The notes: generated from the sequence alone by a model not told the origin. Shown: positions 1 through 9,642, counted from the stretch's first letter. The stretch is 64,000 nt of DNA from Rhizobium sp. ZPR4 (GCF_040215725.1 NZ_CP157969.1:558001-622000); one strand, 5' to 3'. Translations and numbers: made by a program.

Positions 1-32
1 GGCGATGCGGCGCCCCCTTCTTTTATGGTGAC

Positions 33-1457
33 TTACGAGGCGGCAAGTGCAAGCGGCGTCAGCTTGCTGAGGATACGATCGGCGAGCGCAATTGCCTGTA
101 CCCGCTGTTCCGAGATCGAGCTCGACTCCCAGGCAACGCCGCGCAGCGGATGGCCGATGGCGCTGATGTTGCGATGGACACGGCCCTCTTCCGAAATGAC
201 ATCCCCTTCTACCGTGGCATCGATGCCGAAGCCGGTGCTGTGCGGGCGGACCTCACCGCTTTCGACGAGGCTCCTGACGAAGGGATCGGAAATGCGCCGC
301 CAGTCATGCAGCTGATGGCCACGGCAGTCGATGACGCCGCCGAAGGAATGGACCTCGGTGCCGCCCGTGCGGCTCTTTAACGTCACCGCGATCGAGCGGC
401 CGGAGGGTTTCATCGCCAGCAATCGGGCAGGCCGATGCCGCAGCCGGCCCTCGGCGATGGCATTGGAGACGGCGCGGTAGCTGTCAGGCGCAGCGCGATG
501 GGCCGTCACGTCCCAGAACGCCCGCAGGTGACGGGCAAACCGTAATCTCTCCGCATCGTCAGCCTTCTGCCAGAGAGGCAGAATGTGCGGCCGGATGGCA
601 ACGGGCAGCGCCTGCCAGTCCTTGGCCGCAGCAGCCAATGCGCGACGCTCGGCCTTGACGATCGAGAGTAAGGATCGTGCGGTGGTCGGCAGCGGGCTTT
701 CGGCGAGAAAATCCCGCTCCGGCTCGACATTGCGCCGATCCTCGATGAACTGGCCGCGCCTGGATATCACCTGATATTGGCCTCGAAAGCCCCGCGCCTC
801 CATGCTGGCGACCGCATCGACCATCGACAGGCTGGAGCCGATGAGCAGGATCTCTTCTGCTTCGACCAGACGATCCAGGGCAGCGGCATCCCACGCAGAA
901 GTCGCGAAAGCCGGATGATGGGCAGCGGATGCTTCCTTTTTGGGAAGATCGGGTTGGAAGACGCCGAGGGCCAGAACCACCTCGTCCGCTGTGATAGTGT
1001 CGCCTTGGCTGGTTACAATCTCCACTCTGTGCGGGGCGGACGCCAGGCTGCTCGCCGCGGCTCTGACGTGCCGGAATGTCGATCCGGAGCGGGCGGTCGA
1101 TATCGCTCGATGCAGTTCATCGCGGACATAGGTTCCGTAGAGGTAGCGTGGCGGGAAACTGCCGGCTATATCGGCAGGCAGTGTCCAGCCGTAACGCGGC
1201 GCATTCTCCGCTAGCCAATGAACGAGATGGTCCGGCTCTTCCGGATGAAGCGAAAAGGTGCCGGCGGGGCCGTTAACGAGGTGCACGCTCTCGGTCGTGC
1301 TGTAGGCGACCCCGCGTCCAAGTTCCTCGCGGGGCTCCAATATCGTGATCGAAAGCGGCACCTCCGTCTTGTCGAGCAGCTTGATCGCCGTCAGGGCGCC
1401 GGCAAAGCCACCGCCGATGATGACGACGGAATGATGGGAATGCGGGTCTATATGCAT
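33..1457 (-). CDS. FAD/NAD(P)-binding oxidoreductase (NAD_binding_9 type)
   Basis: A 474-residue cytoplasmic flavoprotein. The N-terminus has a dinucleotide-binding fold with GGGFAG at about residues 15-20, followed by an acidic strand end (ILEPRE). A second Rossmann-like motif (LLIGSSLSMVDA) lies near residues 205-216. This two-domain layout fits the FAD-NAD(P)-binding family related to HI0933/SidA-like proteins; the exact reaction is not predictable. The start lies only 3 bp after the stop of the DszC-like monooxygenase, so the two are probably co-transcribed. By context it may be an accessory oxidase or reductase for organosulfur breakdown, which is inference. It lacks the look of a small DszD-type flavin reductase. 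Confidence 0.75.
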   Translation of the reverse strand: MHIDPHSHHSVVIIGGGFAGALTAIKLLDKTEVPLSITILEPREELGRGVAYSTTESVHLVNGPAGTFSLHPEEPDHLVHWLAENAPRYGWTLPADIAGSFPPRYLYGTYVRDELHRAISTARSGSTFRHVRAAASSLASAPHRVEIVTSQGDTITADEVVLALGVFQPDLPKKEASAAHHPAFATSAWDAAALDRLVEAEEILLIGSSLSMVDAVASMEARGFRGQYQVISRRGQFIEDRRNVEPERDFLAESPLPTTARSLLSIVKAERRALAAAAKDWQALPVAIRPHILPLWQKADDAERLRFARHLRAFWDVTAHRAAPDSYRAVSNAIAEGRLRHRPARLLAMKPSGRSIAVTLKSRTGGTEVHSFGGVIDCRGHQLHDWRRISDPFVRSLVESGEVRPHSTGFGIDATVEGDVISEEGRVHRNISAIGHPLRGVAWESSSISEQRVQAIALADRILSKLTPLALAAS

Positions 1458-1460
1458 GGT

Positions 1461-2696
1461 TCAAAAAACCTTGCCTTCTTCCAGATGCGTCGTGGTGCCG
1501 TTGATATAATAGTCGCCCACAACCCGCGCCTTGTGCAGCAGTGGATTGTGGTTGAGCACCGTGCGGATGTTGCGCCAATGGCGATCGAGATTGAGATGCC
1601 GCGACGTCGCCGAGCCACCGCCGAGCTCGAAGACATTGGTTGCCGCAGCCAGTGCGAGCTGCGATGTGACGATCTGGGTGCGCGCGGTCGTCAGCGCGCT
1701 TTCGACCAAAGCCGTCTCCAAAATCTGCGGATCATCGCCTGCAAAAGCCGCAGCCGTCCGGTCGAGCGCGCGGGCGCTTTCGCGGATCAGCGTATCGACG
1801 GCAAAGGAGTTTGCCGCGATCTCGCCCAGTATCTTCTGGACGAAAGGATCGACGTTTGCCGTCTCGGCGGCGCTGTGGGCCGCGGAGCGCGCCTGTCTGC
1901 GCACATATTCAGTCCCTTCGCGAAGCGCGCCGCGCACGGCACCCGCCATCGAGGCGGCAAGATGAAGCTGGCGCAGGGTGGACGTATGCCTGCCGATCAG
2001 CGTGCTTAGCCCACGCCTCGAAATCTCGTGCGGCAGCACTTCCACGTCGTCGAGCAGCACGCCGCCGCTTGCCGTCAGGCGCTGGCCCATACCGTCCCAA
2101 TCGTCGAGAATGGTGATGCCCTTGCGGTCGACGGGCAACAACACGCTGACGAGCTCACCTTCATCGTCCTTGGCGCTGAACGAAGCAAAATCGGCAAAAG
2201 CCGTGCCTGTTGCATACCATTTTTGCCCGTTGAGCCTGAAGCCATCGCCTGTTTTCATCAGCCGCGTCGTGACCTCGCCGGGGCGTTTCGTGCCCTGCTC
2301 CGTATGAGCGCCGCCGAAGAGCTTTCCGCCCAGAACCCGGGCAAGCTGCGTGCGGTCCAGCGAGCTGTTCGGATTGAGCAGCAGGGCCTCGGTGAAATTG
2401 AAATGGCTCCTCAGCGCGTGCGCGACATTGCTATCGGCCGCACCAATCGTCATCACCATCTCGATATAATCCAGCACCGATCCACCCGGGCCGCCAAGCG
2501 CCGTCGGTATGCGCAGTGCGCCAAGGCCGGCCTCCTTAAAAAGCCGAAAGGCCTCGTGGGGCAGTTCGCGTTCAAGATCTCGCGCTGCGGCACCTTCCGC
2601 GATCTGCGCGGCAAGGTCAGGCACGCGGGCAAGTAACGTCGCCCGATCGGTTTCAACGGATAGGGAGGGTGCGGCTGATGAAGCGACTATGGGCAT
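1461..2696 (-). CDS. DszC/SfnB-like acyl-CoA-dehydrogenase-fold monooxygenase
   Basis: A 411-residue protein of the acyl-CoA dehydrogenase fold. The N-terminal helical domain, central beta domain (residues about 130-230) and C-terminal helical bundle are all present. The C-terminal stretch LDRHWRNIRT...HNP..HKARVVGDY resembles the DszC/SfnB branch, reduced-flavin-dependent monooxygenases acting on organosulfur compounds, rather than true acyl-CoA dehydrogenases, which have a catalytic Glu. It heads a leftward unit with the FAD protein at 33-1457. A DszA-like, a DszB-like and a second DszC-like gene lie about 7 kb away in the same locus, supporting a sulfur role. The natural substrate is unknown. 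Confidence 0.8.
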   Translation of the reverse strand: MPIVASSAAPSLSVETDRATLLARVPDLAAQIAEGAAARDLERELPHEAFRLFKEAGLGALRIPTALGGPGGSVLDYIEMVMTIGAADSNVAHALRSHFNFTEALLLNPNSSLDRTQLARVLGGKLFGGAHTEQGTKRPGEVTTRLMKTGDGFRLNGQKWYATGTAFADFASFSAKDDEGELVSVLLPVDRKGITILDDWDGMGQRLTASGGVLLDDVEVLPHEISRRGLSTLIGRHTSTLRQLHLAASMAGAVRGALREGTEYVRRQARSAAHSAAETANVDPFVQKILGEIAANSFAVDTLIRESARALDRTAAAFAGDDPQILETALVESALTTARTQIVTSQLALAAATNVFELGGGSATSRHLNLDRHWRNIRTVLNHNPLLHKARVVGDYYINGTTTHLEEGKVF

Positions 2697-2723
2697 GAAA
2701 GGCTCTTTTCGCGCCGGAAGAAA

Positions 2724-2745
2724 AGGCCCCGCCTGAGCAGGGCCT
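2724..2745 (-). terminator. Rho-independent terminator after the aldo/keto reductase
   Basis: Reading leftward, a 6-bp GC-rich stem (AGGCCC/GGGCCT) with a 10-nt loop is followed by TTTTCTT. It lies just after the aldo/keto reductase stop at 2757 and before the DszC-like gene. It should separate the transporter unit from the two downstream flavoenzyme genes, unless read-through occurs. Confidence 0.55.
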
Positions 2746-2756
2746 GGGCTTGATGG

Positions 2757-3815
2757 CTATGCGACCGCGCGGGCCAGCGGCACGACGTTTTCGGCATCGC
2801 CCGCGGCACTGACGGGAACCCGGCCCTCGACTGGGTGGCTCGGATCGTTGAAGCCTGGTGTCGATGGATGGCCTGTCGTGACCAGGCGGTCGACCAGAGC
2901 CTCGTCCTCGGCATTAAGCCTGACATCAAGGGCACTTACATAGCTGTCCCAATGCTCCTCCGTGCGCGGCCCGGTGATCGCCGACGTAATCAACCTGTTG
3001 TTCAGCACCCAGGCGATTGCAAATTCGGTCGGCGTGACCTTCTTGGCGGCGGCGTGGGCGACAATTTCCTTGGCGATGGCGATCGATTCCGGCCGCCATT
3101 CGGTTTCGAGGATGCGCTTGTCGCCGCGGCCGGCACGCGTATCGGCGGCTGGCTCCTTACCCGGCTCATATTTTCCGGTGAGCACGCCACGTGCCAGTGG
3201 CGAATAGGAGACGACGCCGAGGCCGTAATGATGAGCGGCCGGAAGCTGTTCGGCTTCGGCGGTGCGATTGACGATGTTATACAGCGGCTGGCTCGCGACC
3301 GGGCGATCGATGCCGAGTTGGTCGGCAAGATGCGAGATCTCGGCGATGCGCCAGCCGCGGAAGTTCGAGACACCGAAGTAGCGCAGCTTGCCGGCGCGGA
3401 TGAGATCGGCAATTGCCCGCACCGGCTCCTCCAGCGGCGCGTCGAAGACGGCACGATGGAAATAGAGGATGTCGATATAATCGGTGTTGAGGCGGCGCAG
3501 CGAGTTTTCGACCGTCTCGATCACCCATTTACGCGAATGGCCACCGAGATTGGGACCCTTCTTGTGTGAGTTGACGAACTTCGTCGCCAGCACCCAGTGA
3601 TCGCGGTTTGCCTTGATGCCCCGGCCGACGACTTCTTCCGATTTGCCGTCATGGTAGACGTCGGCAGTGTCGATGAAATTGATGCCCTGATCGCGAGCCT
3701 TGTCGATGATGCGGAAGGCGACGTCGTCGGGCGTCGGGCCACCGAACATCATGGTTCCTAGAGTAAGGGGCGATACCTTCAACGCACTGCGCCCGAGATA
3801 GCGATAGTCGACCAT
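2757..3815 (-). CDS. Aldo/keto reductase
   Basis: A 352-residue NADPH-dependent aldo/keto reductase with the family's catalytic tetrad visible: Asp in TADVY, Tyr in the same segment, Lys in ATKF and His in YFHRA. The NADP-binding C-terminal part carries GVSNF and SYSPLARGVLTGKY. I chose the internal start (MVDYRYLG) because a GGAG ribosome-binding site lies just upstream and it matches the usual family N-terminus; a longer frame begins at 3848. It follows the dipeptide-type ATPase gene by 14 bp and probably ends the transporter operon. Substrate unknown; an aldehyde released by desulfurisation is one possibility (inference). Confidence 0.85.
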   Translation of the reverse strand: MVDYRYLGRSALKVSPLTLGTMMFGGPTPDDVAFRIIDKARDQGINFIDTADVYHDGKSEEVVGRGIKANRDHWVLATKFVNSHKKGPNLGGHSRKWVIETVENSLRRLNTDYIDILYFHRAVFDAPLEEPVRAIADLIRAGKLRYFGVSNFRGWRIAEISHLADQLGIDRPVASQPLYNIVNRTAEAEQLPAAHHYGLGVVSYSPLARGVLTGKYEPGKEPAADTRAGRGDKRILETEWRPESIAIAKEIVAHAAAKKVTPTEFAIAWVLNNRLITSAITGPRTEEHWDSYVSALDVRLNAEDEALVDRLVTTGHPSTPGFNDPSHPVEGRVPVSAAGDAENVVPLARAVA

Positions 3816-3829
3816 GTCATTTCTCCATT

Positions 3830-4765
3830 TCATTCTGCGTGATGGCAAGCGACCGCGTGGCCGCTGCCCGTTTGCCGATAGGCCGGATCGTCGGTCCGGC
3901 AGATGTCTGTTGCGAGCGGACAGCGCGTGTGGAAACGGCAGCCGGATGGCGGATTGTGTGGGCTCGGCAGATCGCCGGTGATCGGGGCGGCCTGCTTGCG
4001 CCGCGACGGATCGGGGACGGCGGCAAGCAATGCGCGCGTATAGGGATGCTTGGCATCGCTCCAGAGCCTTGCCGTCGGCGCGCTTTCGACGATGCGGCCG
4101 AGATACATGACCAGCACGCGATCAGCGAAATAGTGCACGACCGAAAGATCGTGGGAGATGAAGAGATAGGACAGCGAAAGCTCCGTCTTCATCTCGACGA
4201 GAAGGTTGAGGATCTGCGCCTGGATCGACAGATCGAGTGCGGAAACGGGCTCGTCGCAGATGACGAGCTCCGGTTGCAGGATCAGAGCCCGGGCAATCCC
4301 GATGCGTTGGCGTTGGCCACCGGAGAACTCGTGCGGATAGCGGTCGAGCGAATCCGGGGGCAGGCCGACATGGGCAACCATCGAGGCGGCTATGGCATCG
4401 CGGCTCTTGCGATCCCCGATGCCGTGCACGCGAAGCGGTGCGGTCAGAATCGTCCGGATCGTCTGGCGCGGATTGAGCGAGGCAAACGGGTCCTGGAAGA
4501 TCATCTGGATGTGCCGGCGGATCGCCTGCAATTCCTTGCCCGACATTGCAGCGACATCGCGCCCCTTGAACGTGACGCGGCCGGAGGTCGGATCGATGAG
4601 ACGCATCAAGGACTTGCCGAGGGTCGACTTGCCGCAGCCGGATTCCCCGACCAGCGCCACGGTCTCACCCTCAAGGATCTCAAGCGATACGTCATCCACG
4701 GCCCGCACTGTCCCAGCCGCAGCCGGATAGTGCGTGGAGAGCCTATCGACCGACAGAAGCGACAT
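3830..4765 (-). CDS. ABC transporter ATP-binding protein, dipeptide/oligopeptide type (DppF-like)
   Basis: A 311-residue ATPase. Walker A (GESGCGKST) is at residues 40-48, with a signature motif FSGGQRQR and Walker B LVICDEP. The C-terminal Cys-containing extension (GCRFHTRCPLA) is typical of oligopeptide/dipeptide/nickel importer ATPases. The start MSLLSVDR overlaps the 3' end of the DppD-like gene by 23 bp; a frame running further upstream to 4810 is less likely. With the three upstream genes it forms a complete importer, probably serving the two binding proteins at 8015 and 13064. Confidence 0.9.
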   Translation of the reverse strand: MSLLSVDRLSTHYPAAAGTVRAVDDVSLEILEGETVALVGESGCGKSTLGKSLMRLIDPTSGRVTFKGRDVAAMSGKELQAIRRHIQMIFQDPFASLNPRQTIRTILTAPLRVHGIGDRKSRDAIAASMVAHVGLPPDSLDRYPHEFSGGQRQRIGIARALILQPELVICDEPVSALDLSIQAQILNLLVEMKTELSLSYLFISHDLSVVHYFADRVLVMYLGRIVESAPTARLWSDAKHPYTRALLAAVPDPSRRKQAAPITGDLPSPHNPPSGCRFHTRCPLATDICRTDDPAYRQTGSGHAVACHHAE

Positions 4766-5738
4766 GGGCTCTCTCCGCAAGGACTGGCACATAGGGACAA
4801 GCGACCTCACGGCTGGCCGAAACTGCGATAAGCGGCGGCACGGCTTGCCCGCAAGCCGGTCGCGCCACCGGACAGCGCGGCCGGAAGGGGCACCCCTCTT
4901 CGCCCGCTGCCGAAACGATCGAGCCGCGAATTTCGATCAATGGCCCGTCGCGATAGTGATAGTCGGCCTTCAATCGTGGAGAGGCCGCAAGCAACCCTTG
5001 CGTATAGGGGTGATAAGGCGTCTCAAACAGGGCACCGGGCAGCCCCTGCTCGATCTTTCGCCCCGCATACATCACGACGACGCGGTCGGCCCATTGCGCG
5101 ACGATGCCGAGGTCATGCGTGATGAGGATCACGGCCATGTTGAGCTGGCTGCGCAGGCGATCGAGCAACTGCAGCACCTGCGCCTGGATCGTGACGTCGA
5201 GCGCCGTCGTGGCTTCGTCGGCAATCAACAGCCTGGGATTACAGGCAACGGCAATCGCGATCATCACTCGCTGGCGCATGCCGCCCGACAGCTGGTGCGG
5301 ATAATCGTCGACGCGCTTGCTCGCCTCGGGAATGCTCACGAGGTCGAGCAGGTCGATCGCGCGCTGGCGTGCCTGTTTCCGGTTCAATTTTTCATGGATG
5401 CGCAATACTTCGACGATCTGGTCGCCGATGGTCAGAACAGGGTTGAGCGATGTCATCGGCTCCTGGAAGATCATGGCGATGTCGTGCCCGCGAATGCCAC
5501 GCATCTCCCGTTCGGGCAACGTCAACAGATCACGGCCGTCGAACAGGATTTTACCCGCCGTCTTCGCATGCGCAGGCAAGAGCCCCATCAGGCCGAGCGC
5601 CGTCAGGGACTTGCCGGAGCCGGATTCGCCGACAACCGCCAGCATCTCACCGGACGTCGCGGTGAAACTGACGCCCTTGACCGGCTGGGCGCTGCCGAAA
5701 CCGACCGAGAAATCACGGACATCAAGAAGTGCCGTCAT
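4743..5738 (-). CDS. ABC transporter ATP-binding protein, dipeptide/oligopeptide type (DppD-like)
   Basis: A 331-residue ATPase with Walker A (GESGSGKS) near residue 40, signature LSGGMRQR, Walker B LLIADEAT and the C-terminal [11 protein letters not shown] extension of the oligopeptide subfamily. Its start overlaps the end of the DppC-like permease by 4 bp, indicating translational coupling. It pairs with the DppF-like ATPase as the heterodimeric motor of the importer on the cytoplasmic face of the membrane. Confidence 0.9.
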   Translation of the reverse strand: MTALLDVRDFSVGFGSAQPVKGVSFTATSGEMLAVVGESGSGKSLTALGLMGLLPAHAKTAGKILFDGRDLLTLPEREMRGIRGHDIAMIFQEPMTSLNPVLTIGDQIVEVLRIHEKLNRKQARQRAIDLLDLVSIPEASKRVDDYPHQLSGGMRQRVMIAIAVACNPRLLIADEATTALDVTIQAQVLQLLDRLRSQLNMAVILITHDLGIVAQWADRVVVMYAGRKIEQGLPGALFETPYHPYTQGLLAASPRLKADYHYRDGPLIEIRGSIVSAAGEEGCPFRPRCPVARPACGQAVPPLIAVSASREVACPYVPVLAERAHVASVGR

Positions 5739-6739
5739 CGACGCTCCTCCGAAAAACGCGGATTAAGCGCATCGTTCAGGCCGTCGCCGATGAGATTGAG
5801 CGACAGTACGGTCAAGACGATAGCAAGGCCCGGCAGGGCGGTGAGGTACCAGGCGGTCCGGATGACATCGCGCCCCGCGCCGATCATCGACCCCCAGGAA
5901 ACCCGATTGGGATCGCCAAGCCCCATGAAGGATAGCGCCGATTCCATCAGGATCGCGCTTGCGACCATAACCGAAGATGTCACGATCAAGGGCGGCAGGG
6001 CGTTCGGCAGGATTTCCCGAAAGATGATGCGAGCGTGGCCGAAGCCGAGGCTGCGGGCGGCAAGAACATAGTCTTTCTCTCTGATGGCGCGGAATTCGGC
6101 GCGTGTCAGCCGCGCGACAGTCGGCCAGCTGACCAGCGCGATCGCGACCGTTACCGTCGTCGTGGTCGGCTGTGCGATTGCGACCAGCACGACAAGCAGG
6201 ACGAAACTCGGCATGGTCTGGAAGATCTCGATGAGCTTGACGAGGAGGTCATCGACCACGCCACCGAAATAACCGGCAAGCGCACCGATGGTCACCCCGG
6301 CGCCAAGCCCAAGCAGGGTCGCCGCAATACCGACGGTCAGCGAGATCTGGGCGCCGTGCAGGATGCCGGCCAGCACGTCTCGGCCCATGGAATCCGTTCC
6401 CAGGAGATAAGCTGGGTTCTGGCCCGGCCAAAGGAAGGGTCGCGCTACCATTTCCAGGGGATCGCCGGGATAGAGGATCGGCGCAAGCAGGGCCGCAAGC
6501 ACGATGGTGGCAAGAACCGCAATGCCGAAAAGTGCGTTGGGATTGGAAAGAAAGATCTTGAGCTCCCGCCCACGCCCCCGCCAGCGCGGGGCCGAAACCG
6601 CCGTCGTACGCGCATCGGGCGCATGAATGTGGGTCCAACGGCGTTCGGGAGCAGGCACAGCCTTCATCTCCCTCTCGGGCACCTTAGCCCCAACATCAGG
6701 CACCGTGTCCGCATAGATTTTGAGTTCCTGCGCTTTCAT
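5735..6739 (-). CDS. ABC transporter permease, DppC-like
   Basis: A 334-residue inner-membrane permease. About 80 hydrophilic N-terminal residues precede the first membrane helix, an extended leader often seen in DppC/OppC homologues. The cytoplasmic coupling loop is visible as VLAARSLGFGHARIIFREILPN. The C-terminus (LNLIGDGLNDALNPR) is a strong DppC-type ending. It overlaps the DppB-like permease end by 4 bp. Confidence 0.9.
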   Translation of the reverse strand: MKAQELKIYADTVPDVGAKVPEREMKAVPAPERRWTHIHAPDARTTAVSAPRWRGRGRELKIFLSNPNALFGIAVLATIVLAALLAPILYPGDPLEMVARPFLWPGQNPAYLLGTDSMGRDVLAGILHGAQISLTVGIAATLLGLGAGVTIGALAGYFGGVVDDLLVKLIEIFQTMPSFVLLVVLVAIAQPTTTTVTVAIALVSWPTVARLTRAEFRAIREKDYVLAARSLGFGHARIIFREILPNALPPLIVTSSVMVASAILMESALSFMGLGDPNRVSWGSMIGAGRDVIRTAWYLTALPGLAIVLTVLSLNLIGDGLNDALNPRFSEERR

Positions 6740-7725
6740 CGGCTTGCTCCGATCCGTGGGTCGAGCCAGGCCTGCAGAAGATCGACCGCGGCATTGGCGA
6801 TGATGACGAGAAGTGACGAGAGCAACAGGATGCCGAGCAGAACGCTGAAGTCGCGGGCCATGACCGCTTCGAAGGCCAGTCGCCCGAGGCCGGGCCAGCT
6901 GTAGACCGTCTCGACGACGACGGCGCCGCCCAGCATGCCGCCGAAATGCATTCCAGCCATCGTCGTGATCGGGATCAACGCGTTGCGCAGCACATGCCGC
7001 GTCGTCAACATGAAGGGCGAAACGCCCTTTGCCCGCGCGGTGCGGACGAAATCCTGCGACTTGACCTCGAGCATGGAGGCGCGCGTCAATCTCGCGTAGA
7101 TGGCAAGATAGAACAGGGCGAGCGATATGGCCGGCAGCACCATGTAGCGTATCCGATCGAGCAGCGCCGGCAGGCCGGTCAGCCGCGAGCCGATGGTGCT
7201 GTCACCGCCACTCGGCAGCCATCCGAGCTTGACCGAAAACAACAGGATCAGCATCAGCCCGATCCAGAAGCCCGGGATTGAATAGAACAGCAGCGAGACG
7301 ATCGAGATCAGCCGGTCCGGGAGCCGCCCGGCAAATGTAGCCATCAGCGATCCAAGGATCAGCCCGATCGCAATCGCCGCGATGAGCGCAGCCAGCATCA
7401 GTGTCAGGGTGCCCGGCAATCGCTGGCCGATCAGATCGGCCACCGGCATGCCGTAGCGCGGCGAAAAGCCAAGGCTGAAATGCGCGAGATTGTTGAGATA
7501 GTTCGCCAGCTGCACGAGGATCGGATTGTCAAGGCCGAAACGCTCGCGCAGGGCCGCCATCGTCTCGACAGTCGCCGATCCGGCTTCGGCCGCCATGACA
7601 TCGGCCGCGTCACCTGGCGCCAGCTTCAGCAGGAAGAAATTCAGGATAACGATGCCAAGCATGGTCGGCACCGCCTGAATGGTTGTCCGGCGTAGTGTTC
7701 GCCCTATCCGCATATAAGCCGACAT
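6736..7725 (-). CDS. ABC transporter permease, DppB-like
   Basis: A 329-residue permease with a typical N-terminal helix, a long periplasmic loop and the DppB coupling loop (DFVRTARAKG). The end (NAAVDLLQAWLDPRI) is the family's standard C-terminus. It is the first gene of the leftward transporter operon. Its promoter must lie in the 289-bp divergent region shared with the binding protein gene at 8015. Confidence 0.9.
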   Translation of the reverse strand: MSAYMRIGRTLRRTTIQAVPTMLGIVILNFFLLKLAPGDAADVMAAEAGSATVETMAALRERFGLDNPILVQLANYLNNLAHFSLGFSPRYGMPVADLIGQRLPGTLTLMLAALIAAIAIGLILGSLMATFAGRLPDRLISIVSLLFYSIPGFWIGLMLILLFSVKLGWLPSGGDSTIGSRLTGLPALLDRIRYMVLPAISLALFYLAIYARLTRASMLEVKSQDFVRTARAKGVSPFMLTTRHVLRNALIPITTMAGMHFGGMLGGAVVVETVYSWPGLGRLAFEAVMARDFSVLLGILLLSSLLVIIANAAVDLLQAWLDPRIGASR

Positions 7726-8014
7726 CGAAACTCCTCGGCAGCGTCAATCGAATTTTCAGGCGCCGCATCGCAATAGTAGTTGACTAAATCTGTAGGTTTT
7801 GTCAAATCGATATTGGTAGATATTTCTGAAATTTCTCAAATCATGCAGAGAAATTAGAATGTATTTTCATATATTTGGGATATTCGCATCAATTCTTCCA
7901 AGAAGCGAGCGCAAGGCAACAAAGCAACCTACGAGAACCGCACTCTTCGAGAACATAAAACCAGCAGCCATTCGGGCTCAGCAGTGCTGCTCTAGACAGA
8001 CGAGGCAACTTCAG
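7726..8014. promoter_or_regulatory. Divergent promoter region with an inverted repeat
   Basis: This AT-rich region separates the leftward transporter operon from the rightward binding-protein/desulfurisation operon. It holds a perfect 8-bp inverted repeat, AATTTCTC-N10-GAGAAATT (7830-7855), a plausible dimeric regulator site. A TTGACT hexamer near 7780 could be a -35 element, although I cannot place a convincing -10. No regulator gene is present within the block, so control may come from a distant regulator such as a CysB-type protein (inference). Confidence 0.4.
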
Positions 8015-9619
8015 ATGAATAGATTTCCTACAATTACACGCAGGAGTTTCCTGCTCTCGTCGGCAGCATTCGGCGTGATCGCAGCCACCGGAACAGCAGT
8101 GCGTGCCGCTCCGTCCCGCGGCGGTACAGCAACCCTTCTGCTTTCGGCCGAACCGCCGGTTCTGACCACGATCGCCCATACGGCCTTCAACTCGGTCTAT
8201 GTCTCGCCGAAGGTGACCGAGGGGCTGTTGACCTATGATTTCGATCTCAATCCGCAGCCGCTCCTCGCCAAACAATGGGCCGTCAGCGATGACGGGCTAC
8301 GCTACACCTTCAGGCTGCGCGACGGCGTCAAATGGCATGATGGCAAGCCCTTTACCGCCGATGACGTCGCCTTCTCGATCAAAACCCTCAAAGATGTCCA
8401 TCCGCGCGGGCGCAACACCTTTCTTAACCTCGTCGAAATCGAAACGCCCGATCCCCTGACCGCGGTCCTGGTGCTTTCCAAGCCGGCCCCTTACCTGATT
8501 ACCGCGCTTGCCGCCTCGGAATCGCCAATCGTTCCCCATCATCTCTATGAAGGAACGAAAGTCGCCGAAAATCCGGTCAACCTTGCCCCGATCGGCACCG
8601 GCCCCTTCAAATTCAAGGAATGGGTGCGTGGCAGCCATATCGTCTATGAGCGCAATCCCGATTATTGGGACCAGCCACGCCCCTATCTCGACCACTTGAT
8701 CGTCCGCTTCATTCCCGATGCCGCCGCCCGCTCGATCGCAATCGAGACCGGCGAGATCGATCTGGCGCCATCGACGCCCGTTCCGCTCAGCGATCTCGAT
8801 CGCCTCAAGGGTGTGGCGAGCCTCGCCCTCGAAACAAGGGGCTATCAATATGCGAATGGTGTCAGCCGTATCGAATTCAATCTCGAAAGGCCGGTTTTCA
8901 AGGATATCCGCGTCCGACAGGCCTTCGCGCATGTCATCGACCGCGAGGTAATCCGCAATACCATCAACTACGGCTATGGCGAAGCGATCCCCGGCCCGAT
9001 CAATCCCAACCTGACAAAATGGTATGTCGCCGATCTGAAGACCTATCCGATCGATCTCGCCGCTGCGGAGAAGCTGCTCGACGAGGCCGGTCATCCACGT
9101 GGTTCGGACGGCGTGCGGTTTCGTCTCAATCTCGACTATGTGCCGAGCGGCGAACCCTACAGCCGCGGCTCGGAATATATCCGTCAGGCACTCGCTAAGG
9201 TCGGCGTCGAGGTGACGGTACGCAGCCAGGATTTCGCCACCTACACCAAGCGCATCTACACCGATCGCGATTTCGATTTCGCCTATGAAGGAATGAGCAA
9301 TCTCTTCGATCCCACCGTCGGCGTGCAACGGCTTTACTGGAGCAAGAACTTCAAGCCGGGCGTGCCTTTCTCCAATGGCTCCGCCTATAGCAACCCCAAG
9401 GTCGACGCTCTTCTTGAAGCCGCCGCCGTCGAAGTCGATCCGAAAAAGCGGGCCGAGCAATGGCGTGAGATCCAGGGGATCCTCGTCGAGGATCTGCCCG
9501 CCCTCGACATCGTCAGCCAACCCGAACTCACCATCTACAACAAGCGCATCTCCGACCACACGCTCGGTGGCGAAGGCATCGCCGGTAGCCTTGCCTACGC
9601 CTACATCGCAACTGCCTGA
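8015..9619 (+). CDS. Tat-exported ABC substrate-binding protein, peptide/nickel type (SBP_bac_5)
   Basis: A 534-residue periplasmic binding protein of the DppA/OppA class. The N-terminus TRRSFLL followed by a hydrophobic stretch and an Ala-rich cleavage region is a twin-arginine signal. I therefore start at 8015 (MNRFPT...) rather than at 7859, from which the same frame is open. The family pattern (DGLRYTFRLRDGVKWHDGKPF, then TGPFKFKEW and NPDYWD) is clear. It is closely similar along its length to the protein at 13064-14665. It heads the operon containing the monooxygenase and desulfinase genes, so its ligand is probably the organosulfur substrate rather than a peptide (inference). Confidence 0.9.
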   Translation: MNRFPTITRRSFLLSSAAFGVIAATGTAVRAAPSRGGTATLLLSAEPPVLTTIAHTAFNSVYVSPKVTEGLLTYDFDLNPQPLLAKQWAVSDDGLRYTFRLRDGVKWHDGKPFTADDVAFSIKTLKDVHPRGRNTFLNLVEIETPDPLTAVLVLSKPAPYLITALAASESPIVPHHLYEGTKVAENPVNLAPIGTGPFKFKEWVRGSHIVYERNPDYWDQPRPYLDHLIVRFIPDAAARSIAIETGEIDLAPSTPVPLSDLDRLKGVASLALETRGYQYANGVSRIEFNLERPVFKDIRVRQAFAHVIDREVIRNTINYGYGEAIPGPINPNLTKWYVADLKTYPIDLAAAEKLLDEAGHPRGSDGVRFRLNLDYVPSGEPYSRGSEYIRQALAKVGVEVTVRSQDFATYTKRIYTDRDFDFAYEGMSNLFDPTVGVQRLYWSKNFKPGVPFSNGSAYSNPKVDALLEAAAVEVDPKKRAEQWREIQGILVEDLPALDIVSQPELTIYNKRISDHTLGGEGIAGSLAYAYIATA

Positions 9620-9642
9620 AGCATCGAAAGCAAGGGAAAGCC

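Noticed and set aside
777..1214. Long rightward open frame opposite the FAD/NAD(P) protein gene
   Set aside because: It is antisense to a gene with clear family motifs and has no recognisable domain; typical of GC-rich DNA.
4734..6071. Rightward open frame of 445 codons across the ABC transporter genes
   Set aside because: It is a shadow of the DppD- and DppC-like genes; the translation is Arg/Asp/His-rich with no domain.
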